In this document: piece by piece, positions 5,477 through 12,393 of the stretch
Layout of the letters: the number at the start of each line of letters is the position of its first letter
How positions within the stretch are numbered: position 1 is the first letter of the stretch
Assembly (NCBI GenBank): GCA_022600255.1
Contig: JAHZKU010000120.1
Span: forward strand, 1 to 12,393
Direction: 5' to 3'
DNA: 12,393 bases
Source of the DNA: Actinomycetes bacterium
GTDB lineage: Bacteria > Actinomycetota > Actinomycetes > S36-B12 > GCA-2699445
Notes under the pieces: generated by a model
Told to the model about the DNA's origin: nothing
Seen by the model: the letters and a program-made list of their open reading frames with translations, nothing else
The model's database searches: none
Program-made: the position numbers and the translations under genes

Positions 5477-6724
5477 ATGACACCGTTAACCAATCGAGCT
5501 AGTCGACCTGGTCGACTGCGGCGGGCTGGACTCGTCAGTGTCGTAGCGATGGGGCTGTTGGTGCCACTGGCTGGGATTGCTCCAAGTCAAGCGGCCGCTG
5601 TCCCGACAGGTGCGCCGGTAGTGTCCACAGGTGGCGGCAGTGCCAAGGAAGAGATCAACATCTGCGGCTATGTGGGCTGCCTAAAGGATGGCGAGGTCAT
5701 CAAAGTGATGACCCGGAACATCTACTTGGGAGCCGACCTTCGTCCAGCGTTCGAGGCGGACGGCGTAGCGGGATTTGTCGCCGCCAACGGGGAAATCTTC
5801 AACCAGGTGACGGCCACGAACATGCCTACCCGGTCCAAAGGACTGGCCAAAGAGATCCGCAAGGTGCAACCGGATGTGGTCGGGTTGCAGGAGGCAGCAT
5901 TGTGGCGGACGGGTCCGGTTGACTTCGACGCCGCCCTAAACCAGCAACCAGTAGCCACGAACGTCTACCAAGATTTTCTCAAGATCCTGATGAAGCGGCT
6001 GAACAAGAATGGCAAGACCTACCGGGTGGCGTTGGTCAACGACGAGTTTGATTTCGAAGGCCCGGCCGATACCGACGGGAACCCCAATACCGGCCCGCTA
6101 GGTGCCGATATCAACGGTCGCCTCACGATGCGGGATGCAATCTTGATCAAGCGCGGTGCGGGCATCAAGATCAAAGGTGAGCGCGGCAAGCACTACTCGA
6201 TGGGGTACGAGGTCAACGTCGCTGGACTTGTGAATGTGAAGGTGCTGCGAGGCTGGCAGTCATTGAAAGTCAAGATTCGGAACAGCCCCTGGATTCGGTT
6301 TAGCAACACGCACTTGGAATCGTTCGACGACCGAACCCAACGCCCCAGTTTGCGCGCGCAACAGGCGCAGGAACTTGTCGACAAGGTGAAGCGCGGTAAG
6401 CAGCCAAACATCGTGGTCGGCGACTTCAACTCTGACCGTCCTGGTTTGGTGCCCGGGGACGGCCAGGCCTACAACGTCATGCGAGACAACGGTTACCGAT
6501 CGGTGGGCACGAAGGATCCGTGGAGTTGCTGCATCAGTGGATCCTACGATCTGATGACCGGAAGCAAGAAGGACTTCGACCATCGAGTTGACCAGATCTT
6601 CACCAGCACCCCCAAGAAGGTTAAGAAGATCTCCACCAAAGTGACAGGGCGCAAGAAGCAGAACGGTTACTGGAACTCCGATCACGCCGGAGTTACCAGC
6701 CAGTTGTTCGTGTTCCGTCGTTAG
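5477..6724 (+). CDS. Secreted endonuclease/exonuclease/phosphatase (EEP) family protein
   Basis: This 415-residue protein has the endonuclease/exonuclease/phosphatase fold, a metal-dependent phosphodiesterase fold shared by DNase I, sphingomyelinases and inositol phosphatases. Motifs appear in the expected order: TRNIYLGAD (79-87, Asn81), GLQEA (136-140, metal ligand Glu139), NTHLE (277-281, His279), GDFNS (315-319, Asp316/Asn318), HRVDQIF (369-375, Asp372) and SDHAGV (401-406, catalytic His403). A signal peptide with Arg residues, a core at about 19-34 and an SQA-A site near 39 predict export. Cys63/Cys68 and Cys351/Cys352 could form disulfides outside the cell. GAGGAG (5465-5470), six bases before ATG 5477, fixes the start. 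Insertions relative to minimal EEP enzymes lie at about 145-215. The substrate (nucleic acid, phospholipid or other phosphoester) cannot be told from sequence. Confidence 0.92.
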   Translation: MTPLTNRASRPGRLRRAGLVSVVAMGLLVPLAGIAPSQAAAVPTGAPVVSTGGGSAKEEINICGYVGCLKDGEVIKVMTRNIYLGADLRPAFEADGVAGFVAANGEIFNQVTATNMPTRSKGLAKEIRKVQPDVVGLQEAALWRTGPVDFDAALNQQPVATNVYQDFLKILMKRLNKNGKTYRVALVNDEFDFEGPADTDGNPNTGPLGADINGRLTMRDAILIKRGAGIKIKGERGKHYSMGYEVNVAGLVNVKVLRGWQSLKVKIRNSPWIRFSNTHLESFDDRTQRPSLRAQQAQELVDKVKRGKQPNIVVGDFNSDRPGLVPGDGQAYNVMRDNGYRSVGTKDPWSCCISGSYDLMTGSKKDFDHRVDQIFTSTPKKVKKISTKVTGRKKQNGYWNSDHAGVTSQLFVFRR

Positions 6725-6788
6725 TTCTCATCGGAAGAGTCTGCGCGGTACGGGGCTGACTGGCCGTGTGGAGGCGCGAGCTCTCGAC

Positions 6789-7475
6789 TCAGATTGGCAT
6801 GCGATACCCGAAGAACTCATGGTCTTCGTTGTAGCCGCCTTGACCCTCGCCAAGATGGTCAAAGGACTCCACGAACTCGATTGCCTGGATCCATTGGACC
6901 TGTTTGAATCCGAGTTCGTCCTCATTGCGGAGCCGCAGCGGGGCCCCGTGTGATTCTAGGAGCGGTTCGTCGTTCATGTCGTAAGCAAGAATCGTGAGCT
7001 CCCGCGACATGTGTTCGATCTTGTGGCAATCGTAGTAGCGGCCTCCGTCGGGGCCGTTCGAAAACGAGTAGAACACGACCCAACGGGCTTTGGAGTCCGG
7101 CTCAACGTCGCGCAGGACGTCCGACATCGCCACCCCGCCCCACTTGGCGACGGCGGACCACCCTTGGATGCAGTAGTGCTGGGTGATCTGGGTCCGCTTC
7201 GGCATGGCCCGTAACTGGGCCATGGTGTACTCGGTCGGCTTGCGGACCAATCCGTCAACACGAAGTCGGTAGTCTGCGAAGTTGTTGGCCTGCAAGTCTC
7301 GGTACAACTGGGAGTCCGGCAGCTTTCCGTTGGGCCAGAAGTAGGGGGAGATGTCCTTTTCTCGGTAGTTGTGCCGCGGGTCAGACCCGGGTGTTGGGGC
7401 CCGATGCACTGTATCGCCAAGAGGAGACGGGTGGGATGCGTTGCGGCGATCCGCTCGTCGTTGGCCTCGAATCAC
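6789..7475 (-). CDS. Molybdopterin-dependent oxidoreductase, sulfite-oxidase-type core
   Basis: This 228-residue protein matches the oxidoreductase molybdopterin-binding domain (PF00174, sulfite oxidase/YedY type). It begins with DPRHNYREKDISPYFWPNG (32-50), the usual lead-in of this subgroup. TQHYCIQGWSAVAKWGGV (98-115) follows, with Cys102 as the likely molybdenum ligand. HGAPLRL (176-182) and the FKQVQWIQAIEFVES stretch (190-204) complete the cofactor site. No Tat signal, membrane helix or cytochrome b domain precedes it; the first 30 residues are Arg-rich and low complexity. From memory, relatives often carry an N-terminal cytochrome b-type membrane domain, so this one may be a cytosolic or truncated form. 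GTG 7475 has AGGA about 9 bases upstream; GTG 7409 is a possible shorter start. It lies 39 bases after the BCCT stop on the same strand, so co-transcription is likely. The substrate is unknown. Confidence 0.87.
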   Translation of the reverse strand: MIRGQRRADRRNASHPSPLGDTVHRAPTPGSDPRHNYREKDISPYFWPNGKLPDSQLYRDLQANNFADYRLRVDGLVRKPTEYTMAQLRAMPKRTQITQHYCIQGWSAVAKWGGVAMSDVLRDVEPDSKARWVVFYSFSNGPDGGRYYDCHKIEHMSRELTILAYDMNDEPLLESHGAPLRLRNEDELGFKQVQWIQAIEFVESFDHLGEGQGGYNEDHEFFGYRMPI

Positions 7476-7514
7476 CGACGTTGGTCCTGGCAGGCCGTGC
7501 TCGCGTGAGGGCGG

Positions 7515-9410
7515 CTACGGACGCTCGGACTTCGCGAGCTTTTCCGCGTCCTCAGCCTCAGCCAACTTCGCTGCACCCTCAGCAGACTCGGCGTACTCGG
7601 GGGTATCGAACACCTCGTGCTTAAGGGGGTCGATTGGAGTCGGATCATCTGTGAACGTGAGCTTGCCGGTCGTGCGGTGTAGGTCAACCACTCCGGGCCG
7701 CAGATCGGTAATGGCAACGACCAACTCCGTATCCTCGGCCGCAGCGTCGGAGCCACTCGAGTCAGCCTCATCCTCTTCGGGTGCCGGCTGGCTCACCTCC
7801 TCGGGGCCACCTACGATTCGGACAAAATCGGTGCGCATCGCAAGTTCGTACCTGAAAGCGCGCAGCAGTGAGATGCAGGCGACAGCCATGATGATCGAGA
7901 TCGGGACTGCGGTGAGAATCGACGCCGTCTGCAGCGCAATCAATGCGGCACTGCCTCCGGCTATCAACAGCACACCAGCGGCCACGCCTTCGAGCAGCGA
8001 CCAATAGATCCGCGTCAAGCGGGGGGTGTTCGTGCTGCCGCCGTGGGCCAGCATGTCGATGACCAACGAACCGGAGTCCGAAGAGGTGATGAAGAACAGT
8101 CCGATAACGAGGACCGCAAGAATTGAGGTCAGGGTCGTCAGCGGCATTGTTTCTAGGAGCAGGAACAATGAAAGATTCGTGTCCACGGTCCCGCCGGGGC
8201 CAACCAAGTCGCCGACCGTGAGCTGGCGGATGATGGCCGATTCACCGAACACCGTGAACCAGATCGAAGCGACAAGGGTCGGCGCCAACAAGACCCCGAA
8301 GACGAACTGGCGGATAGTCCGACCTCGAGAGATCCTGGCAATGAACATGCCGACGAAGGGGGCCCAGCTCATCCACCAACCCCAGTAGAAGATCGTCCAG
8401 CTGTTGAGCCAGGTGTCGTTGATCGGCTCAAGACCGTCCAACGGGGCCATGCGTAGGGCGTTATCGGGCAGGACAGCGATGTAGCCGCCGAGGTTTCCTA
8501 CCCAGGACTGCAACAGCAGCAGGGTGGGCCCGGCTAGTAGGACGAAGAGGAGTAGCGCGGCGGCTAGCCCCATGTTGATGTTGGATAGCCACTTCAGCCC
8601 CTTGTCAACGCCACTGGCCACGGACAACGTTGCGATGCCGGTGATGACAACGATCATTGCGATGATCAACAGATCGCTGGTTCCGGCTACCCAACCTAGG
8701 CTCGTCAGACCGGCGATAATCTGTTGAATTCCCAGGCCCAGCGAGGTCGCTACACCGAACAGTGTTCCGACAATGGCCATCGCGTCGATCGCGTGTCCGA
8801 TGGGTCCCTCTACGCGAGCGCGACCGAGCAAGGGTTCCAGAAGCCAACGGATTGACAGTGGCCGACCGCGTCGATAGGTCATAAACGCCAAGCCCAGGCC
8901 CACGACGACATAGATTGCCCAGGCATGCAGTCCCCAGTGGAACATCGTGAAGTTCATTGCGTCGTTAGCCGCCGCTATTCCCTCGGCCTGCTGGCCGTCG
9001 ATGCTGGGCGGACTCACCAAGTGACTCAAGGGCTCCGCAACGCCCCAGAACACCAGACCGATGCCCATCCCAGCGCTGAACAGCATTGCGAACCAGGCGA
9101 TGGTACTGAACTCAGGACGCTCGTCGTCTTTGCCCAACCGAATGCTCCCAATCGAACTGAAGCCGCAGTACAGGGCAAACACCACAAACACGGTCACGAT
9201 CAGGATGTACCACCATCCGACGCCTTCGGTGATCCAGGTGTTGAGAGTGCCGAAGATCCGTTCACTATCGCTGGCGGCGATCGCGGCCAAAGCAATCATG
9301 GCCACGATGATCACGGAGGCTGGGATGAAGACGGGCTTGAGAATCCCACTCCAAGGTGAAGACTTGGCACTCCCCTGTTTGGTCGTGGTCTGGTCGGCCG
9401 AGCTGGACAT
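7515..9410 (-). CDS. BCCT-family osmolyte transporter (betaine/choline type)
   Basis: This 631-residue carrier belongs to the betaine/carnitine/choline transporter family (PF02028), which takes up quaternary-amine osmolytes, usually with sodium. The Gly-rich segment FSAGMGIGLVFWGVAEPLSH (111-130) has the GMGIG form of sodium-coupled betaine carriers such as BetP. The Trp-rich signature WTIFYWGWWMSWAPFVGMF (338-356) and RISRGRTIRQF (359-369) follow, then FITSSDSGSLVIDML (440-454). About twelve hydrophobic segments are spread from 26 to 515. After the last helix comes a tail of about 110 residues, rich in Asp/Glu/Ala (for example 537-561 and 604-631), unlike the short basic osmosensing tail of BetP. 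AAGGA four bases before ATG 9410 supports the start. The molybdoenzyme gene follows. Family is certain; the substrate is inferred. Confidence 0.95.
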   Translation of the reverse strand: MSSSADQTTTKQGSAKSSPWSGILKPVFIPASVIIVAMIALAAIAASDSERIFGTLNTWITEGVGWWYILIVTVFVVFALYCGFSSIGSIRLGKDDERPEFSTIAWFAMLFSAGMGIGLVFWGVAEPLSHLVSPPSIDGQQAEGIAAANDAMNFTMFHWGLHAWAIYVVVGLGLAFMTYRRGRPLSIRWLLEPLLGRARVEGPIGHAIDAMAIVGTLFGVATSLGLGIQQIIAGLTSLGWVAGTSDLLIIAMIVVITGIATLSVASGVDKGLKWLSNINMGLAAALLLFVLLAGPTLLLLQSWVGNLGGYIAVLPDNALRMAPLDGLEPINDTWLNSWTIFYWGWWMSWAPFVGMFIARISRGRTIRQFVFGVLLAPTLVASIWFTVFGESAIIRQLTVGDLVGPGGTVDTNLSLFLLLETMPLTTLTSILAVLVIGLFFITSSDSGSLVIDMLAHGGSTNTPRLTRIYWSLLEGVAAGVLLIAGGSAALIALQTASILTAVPISIIMAVACISLLRAFRYELAMRTDFVRIVGGPEEVSQPAPEEDEADSSGSDAAAEDTELVVAITDLRPGVVDLHRTTGKLTFTDDPTPIDPLKHEVFDTPEYAESAEGAAKLAEAEDAEKLAKSERP

Positions 9411-9501
9411 TCGTTCCTTTCATGCAATCCGGCGCACTACGGCCCCGAGTTGTTGCGGGAAGACGGCGGATTGGGCTCTGCAGGCTTACCTGAGACCGTA
9501 G

Positions 9502-9514
9502 CGAGGTCACCTCG
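9502..9514. promoter_or_regulatory. Small palindrome upstream of the BCCT gene
   Basis: CGAGGT-C-ACCTCG is a perfect 6-1-6 palindrome about 92 bases upstream of the BCCT start, in the 206-base gap after the glycosyltransferase gene. On the minus strand TACGGT, a few bases downstream of it, fits TANNNT, but no -35 box is convincing. An operator controlling the osmolyte carrier is possible; chance is not excluded. Confidence 0.25.
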
Positions 9515-9616
9515 TGGCAGTGGGGAGTCCGGGAAGGCCGGGTGGAATGCGAGGTATTGCGGAGGATTAGGGGGGTTATCTGTCCGATTATCGACGAGAT
9601 GCGGGATGTGACGGGC

Positions 9617-10906
9617 TCAAGCCGGTGGCGGTTCCACAGCCTCGCGGGCGGTCTTTGACCAAGTACTGTTGCCGCGCAACTGCCGGAACAGACCGTAGAA
9701 CACCACTGGCCATAGCAGCCACGTGTAGAGAATGTAGGGGACCAGAATCACCAACACCCTGGTGATGCCGGACCAACCCTTGCCACGGCCGATGACCGAC
9801 ACTCCCAAAATGGTCGGGCCGAAGGACAGTTGGACAAAGAACAGGAGCAGCCAGATATTGCCGATTGGTAGGTAGGGGATCCCAAAACCGATCCACAGCA
9901 CCAGCGCCACGAGCACAGCCGTGCCCACGATGAGTTGCAGCGCAGGCAGGATCAGCGCCATGAGTGCGTCGATACGCCGCAGCCCGTAGAGCTGGCGTGC
10001 GTACAGCCGGCGACTCTCGCCCAAAACCTGAAGATTCCCCTGGAACCAGCGCGTTCGCTGTCGGTAGAGTCTGCGCAGGCTGTTCAGGCCCTGCTGATGT
10101 ACCGACGCGGACGGTTCCTGCACTCCCCACCACCCCACCGCCAGCTGTCGCAGCCCTAGTTCCTGATCCTCTGTGAGGAAGTCCGCCCACGGACCAGCCG
10201 CCTTGCTGATCGATTCCAGTGCAGTCATGCGATTGAATTGGCCGTTACCGCCCATGAACGCGGTGCCCCAACGCGACCGGCCGACCTGATATAGCCCCCC
10301 GAACACACGAAACTCCAGTGCCTGCATCCAAGTCAGGTAGGACGTCTGGTTGTAGATCCGTACGCTGCACTGCACGCCGCCCACGATCGGATCGTCGAAG
10401 TGCCGCGCCACCATGCTGGGCGCTGCTGCATCCAGTCGGCCGTCTGCGTCCACGATGCAGCAGACCACCTGATCGGGGGACCAGTGCGCGTAGGCGGGCT
10501 GATTCAGGATCTGCTCGCGTACCAAGGCGAAGGCCGCGTTCAAGGCTGCGGCTTTCCCCTTTCGCGCGTTTGGGGCCACTCGCGTCAGCACTTGCAGGTC
10601 GGGCCCGGCAATACTGTCCAACACCGCGCCGGTGTCGTCTTCGGATCCGTCGTTGATGACCAGAATGATCTTGTTAGTAGCCGATACGTTGCGCAGTCGA
10701 GTAACACTGTCGGTGATCGTTACCGCCTCGTTGAGTGCGGGCACAAGAAACACCCAGAGGTAGTCCGCCTCATTCCCGGGGGGCGCTGGGCGCCAGATCT
10801 TCAGATAGCGACCGCCAGCAACGAACAGAACCAAAGTCCAGACATAACCGATCAAGATCGCCACGAAGGCAATCCAGTAGCCGAAGAAGAGGACCCATTC
10901 CAGCAT
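9617..10906 (-). CDS. Family 2 processive glycosyltransferase, membrane bound
   Basis: This 429-residue protein is a GT2 family polysaccharide synthase-type enzyme. Hydrophobic helices at about 4-31 precede a cytoplasmic catalytic domain with VPALNE (55-60), VINDGSEDD (83-91, Asp86), the DAD motif (153-155) that binds nucleotide-sugar and metal, TED (245-247) with the likely catalytic base, and QRTRW (283-287), the Q(Q/R)xRW motif of processive enzymes. Three or four hydrophobic segments follow (about 314-340, 350-372 and 381-406). There is no PilZ domain, and helices are fewer than in a canonical cellulose synthase BcsA. It starts 12 bases after the BcsB-like stop; AGGGG, overlapping that stop, serves as ribosome site. 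The partner suggests a secreted beta-linked polymer, but the sugar cannot be read from sequence. Confidence 0.92.
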   Translation of the reverse strand: MLEWVLFFGYWIAFVAILIGYVWTLVLFVAGGRYLKIWRPAPPGNEADYLWVFLVPALNEAVTITDSVTRLRNVSATNKIILVINDGSEDDTGAVLDSIAGPDLQVLTRVAPNARKGKAAALNAAFALVREQILNQPAYAHWSPDQVVCCIVDADGRLDAAAPSMVARHFDDPIVGGVQCSVRIYNQTSYLTWMQALEFRVFGGLYQVGRSRWGTAFMGGNGQFNRMTALESISKAAGPWADFLTEDQELGLRQLAVGWWGVQEPSASVHQQGLNSLRRLYRQRTRWFQGNLQVLGESRRLYARQLYGLRRIDALMALILPALQLIVGTAVLVALVLWIGFGIPYLPIGNIWLLLFFVQLSFGPTILGVSVIGRGKGWSGITRVLVILVPYILYTWLLWPVVFYGLFRQLRGNSTWSKTAREAVEPPPA

Positions 10907-10918
10907 GGTGGCTAGCCC

Positions 10919-12393
10919 CTAGGATTCCTCGGCCGGGCGTCGCCTGGCCCACAACAGCAGCGCCACGACCAGAAGGACCACGAGGGCCGCGCCAATGATG
11001 AGTTGCCATACGTAGGTCGGTAGCGACTGTGGGATATCCAAGGTGACTTCGGTAGGAGCACCCTCGGCGAACTGGACGTATGCCACCCCGACCAAGTTTC
11101 GCCATTGATCGGGCGCGTCGTTGGCGAACCCGGCCAGCACGCTCCCAGCATCGGGGGTGCTATCACCGACCTGACCGAGAAGAGCGATGTCGCGATCGCC
11201 GTCAGCAAACCCCTGCAACGTGGCGTAACCCGCCGACAACTGGGCGGAGAATTCGGGATCGTCGGGCTGAACCACAGTGGCATTCGAGCCGCCCAGTGGT
11301 GCAGCCAATGCGGTGATGGTCGTGGTGTCCGCCCCGGTGATAACGCCCGGTTCGGACAGTCCGGCGAAGTCGTCCGCAGAAACCACGCTGGCCACAAGTT
11401 GTTGGTCTCCGATTGACTGCATCCCTGCCAGAAGGCTGCCAGCCTGGGATAGTGCGGCACCGCTACCGGTCGCTGATCCCAGGGCCACCGGGACAGTGGC
11501 CCCCAGACTCTGCGGGAATCGATCGAAGCCCTGGCCTAACCCTTGCCCAGCATTGCCCGAGATCGTGCTCCGATCCGCATCGATCGTCACCAAGGCACCC
11601 AAGCCGATGGGGTAGCACTTGCCTCCCGGTGGCACGTACTTCAATGAGGCCACCAGTTCGTTGTCCCGTTGCACCTGCTCGGTGCCAAGGTTCAGGTTGA
11701 CCGCTAACTCGGTCATCTCAGAGAGCGCCACGGATTCCACGAGTTGGTCGTTCCACAAGAAGTCCACTCGGCCCTGGCCACCGTCCGGGAGTTGTGACAT
11801 CGCACCCACCAACGAAACGGCGATCTCATCGACCGCTTGCCCGAATCCGGACTGGCTGATGTTCCAGGTTGACCGAATCTCCCCCACCCCACTAAGTGAA
11901 GCCGGTGCCAGACCGAAATCGGTGAAGGAGGCGGCGTCACTTAGGACCTCGAAGTCGGCTGTCCCAGAGACGTCCGTAGCAGTCCGCTGTTGCAGGATGT
12001 CGGTATTCGGATCGCCAAGGGCAATCGCGCCCGACTGCAGTTGTGCGGCGGTTCCGGTGACAACGAGTTGCTCTTCGTCGTTCACTGTAAAGGTGTTGCT
12101 GCCCGCTTCTGGGTCTTCCCGGAGCACCACGACTCGATTCAAGAAGTCACCAACGGGCGTGGAATCGGTCGATACCAACTCCACGATCGTTGGCGCTTCA
12201 TAGCGATAGCTCAGGGCCGCGACCGCCGTTAAGGCCGCGGTCTGTTCGCCAGTTGTGGCGTCCGATGGCACCGCGACCCGGTAGCTGTCCAACCCAGGTG
12301 ATAAGAAGGTGCCGATGCTCTCGATCGCCGTTGCCTCCGCACGGTAGGTAATTCGGCCGTTCTTGAGTGTGGCCGTGGCGGTGCTGTCGTCGA
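10919..12393 (-). CDS. BcsB-like membrane-anchored polysaccharide synthesis protein (5' end missing)
   Basis: The frame is open to the right edge: 490 residues are visible and the N-terminus lies outside. A TTG at 12292 is only an internal codon, because matching sequence continues upstream. The protein is beta-rich and extracytoplasmic, with a single C-terminal helix (about visible residues 461-482) followed by WARRRPAEES, so it is anchored with a short cytoplasmic tail. The region with LNLGTEQ, a lone Cys in GGKCYP, DADRSTISG and FDRFPQSLG resembles the BcsB (PF03170) pattern of carbohydrate-binding and flavodoxin-like repeats. BcsB guides nascent cellulose out of the BcsA channel. The adjoining GT2 gene, 12 bases downstream, strongly supports a two-part polymer synthase. 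The BcsB call rests on overall pattern and context, so a different polymer-export partner remains possible. Confidence 0.7.
   Translation of the reverse strand, partial: DDSTATATLKNGRITYRAEATAIESIGTFLSPGLDSYRVAVPSDATTGEQTAALTAVAALSYRYEAPTIVELVSTDSTPVGDFLNRVVVLREDPEAGSNTFTVNDEEQLVVTGTAAQLQSGAIALGDPNTDILQQRTATDVSGTADFEVLSDAASFTDFGLAPASLSGVGEIRSTWNISQSGFGQAVDEIAVSLVGAMSQLPDGGQGRVDFLWNDQLVESVALSEMTELAVNLNLGTEQVQRDNELVASLKYVPPGGKCYPIGLGALVTIDADRSTISGNAGQGLGQGFDRFPQSLGATVPVALGSATGSGAALSQAGSLLAGMQSIGDQQLVASVVSADDFAGLSEPGVITGADTTTITALAAPLGGSNATVVQPDDPEFSAQLSAGYATLQGFADGDRDIALLGQVGDSTPDAGSVLAGFANDAPDQWRNLVGVAYVQFAEGAPTEVTLDIPQSLPTYVWQLIIGAALVVLLVVALLLWARRRPAEES

Noticed and set aside
6725..6788. Bidirectional terminator between the convergent EEP and molybdoenzyme genes
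   Set aside because: Only short, imperfect pairings (such as ACGG with CCGT) are present and there is no T-run on either strand.
7369..8007. 212-codon plus-strand frame
   Set aside because: It is antisense to the end of the BCCT gene and the start of the molybdoenzyme gene, and its Ser/Ala-rich content is typical of an antisense shadow.
9588..10190. 200-codon minus-strand frame
   Set aside because: It overlaps the C-terminal half of the GT2 gene in another frame; the GT2 frame carries all the motifs.
12290..12292. TTG as the start of the BcsB-like gene
   Set aside because: The frame stays open to the window edge with sensible protein sequence (for example ATLKNGRITYRAEAT), so the true start is outside the window.
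1..12393. Phage-defence island, CRISPR array or mobile element
   Set aside because: No nuclease/helicase/effector cassette, repeat-spacer pattern, transposase, integrase, terminal repeats or target duplication was seen. The EEP protein is a secreted enzyme with a signal peptide, not a defence nuclease.

Overview
The window looks like chromosome of a GC-rich Gram-positive bacterium, most likely an actinobacterium. The clues are consistent G/C-rich codon use, an LpqI-like GH3 lipoprotein, a leaderless-type promoter, a GTG start, several long-leadered secreted proteins, a DUF5993/DsbB gene pair and a BCCT osmolyte carrier. No species can be named from the sequence alone. I see no tRNA, rRNA, CRISPR array, transposase or phage gene.

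Left part (1-2614, minus strand). A secreted animal-type heme peroxidase runs off the left edge with its C-terminus missing. It is followed by a roughly 300-base gap and a small DUF1622 membrane protein. The DUF1622 gene is divergent from a GH3 gene.

Middle, plus strand (2615-6724). Four genes lie here: an LpqI/NagZ-like GH3 lipoprotein read from a well-formed leaderless promoter; a tiny DUF5993 membrane protein overlapping the start of a DsbB-type disulfide-bond protein; a strong 15-bp stem terminator; and a secreted endonuclease/exonuclease/phosphatase-fold enzyme. The DUF5993 gene is short and starts with GTG, so simple gene finding easily misses it. Two gaps (3839-4212 and 5055-5476) hold only weak or structural signals.

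Right part, minus strand (6789-12393). In transcription order, a BcsB-like membrane-anchored protein (N-terminus beyond the right edge) is followed 12 bases later by a processive family-2 glycosyltransferase. This pair is probably an exopolysaccharide synthase module. After a 205-base gap come a BCCT-family sodium/betaine-type transporter with a long acidic tail and, 39 bases on, the catalytic core of a sulfite-oxidase-type molybdopterin enzyme with no visible export signal or membrane domain.

Most products act at or outside the membrane: envelope glycan turnover (GH3), polysaccharide synthesis (GT2/BcsB-like), oxidative folding of exported proteins (DsbB/DUF5993), extracellular oxidation and phosphoester cleavage (peroxidase, EEP enzyme) and osmolyte uptake (BCCT). 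I see no single operon that assembles a new defence or mobile system. The points most worth a second look are the DUF5993-DsbB pair with its single-CxxC DsbB, the BcsB-like/GT2 pair without PilZ, and the stand-alone molybdoenzyme core.
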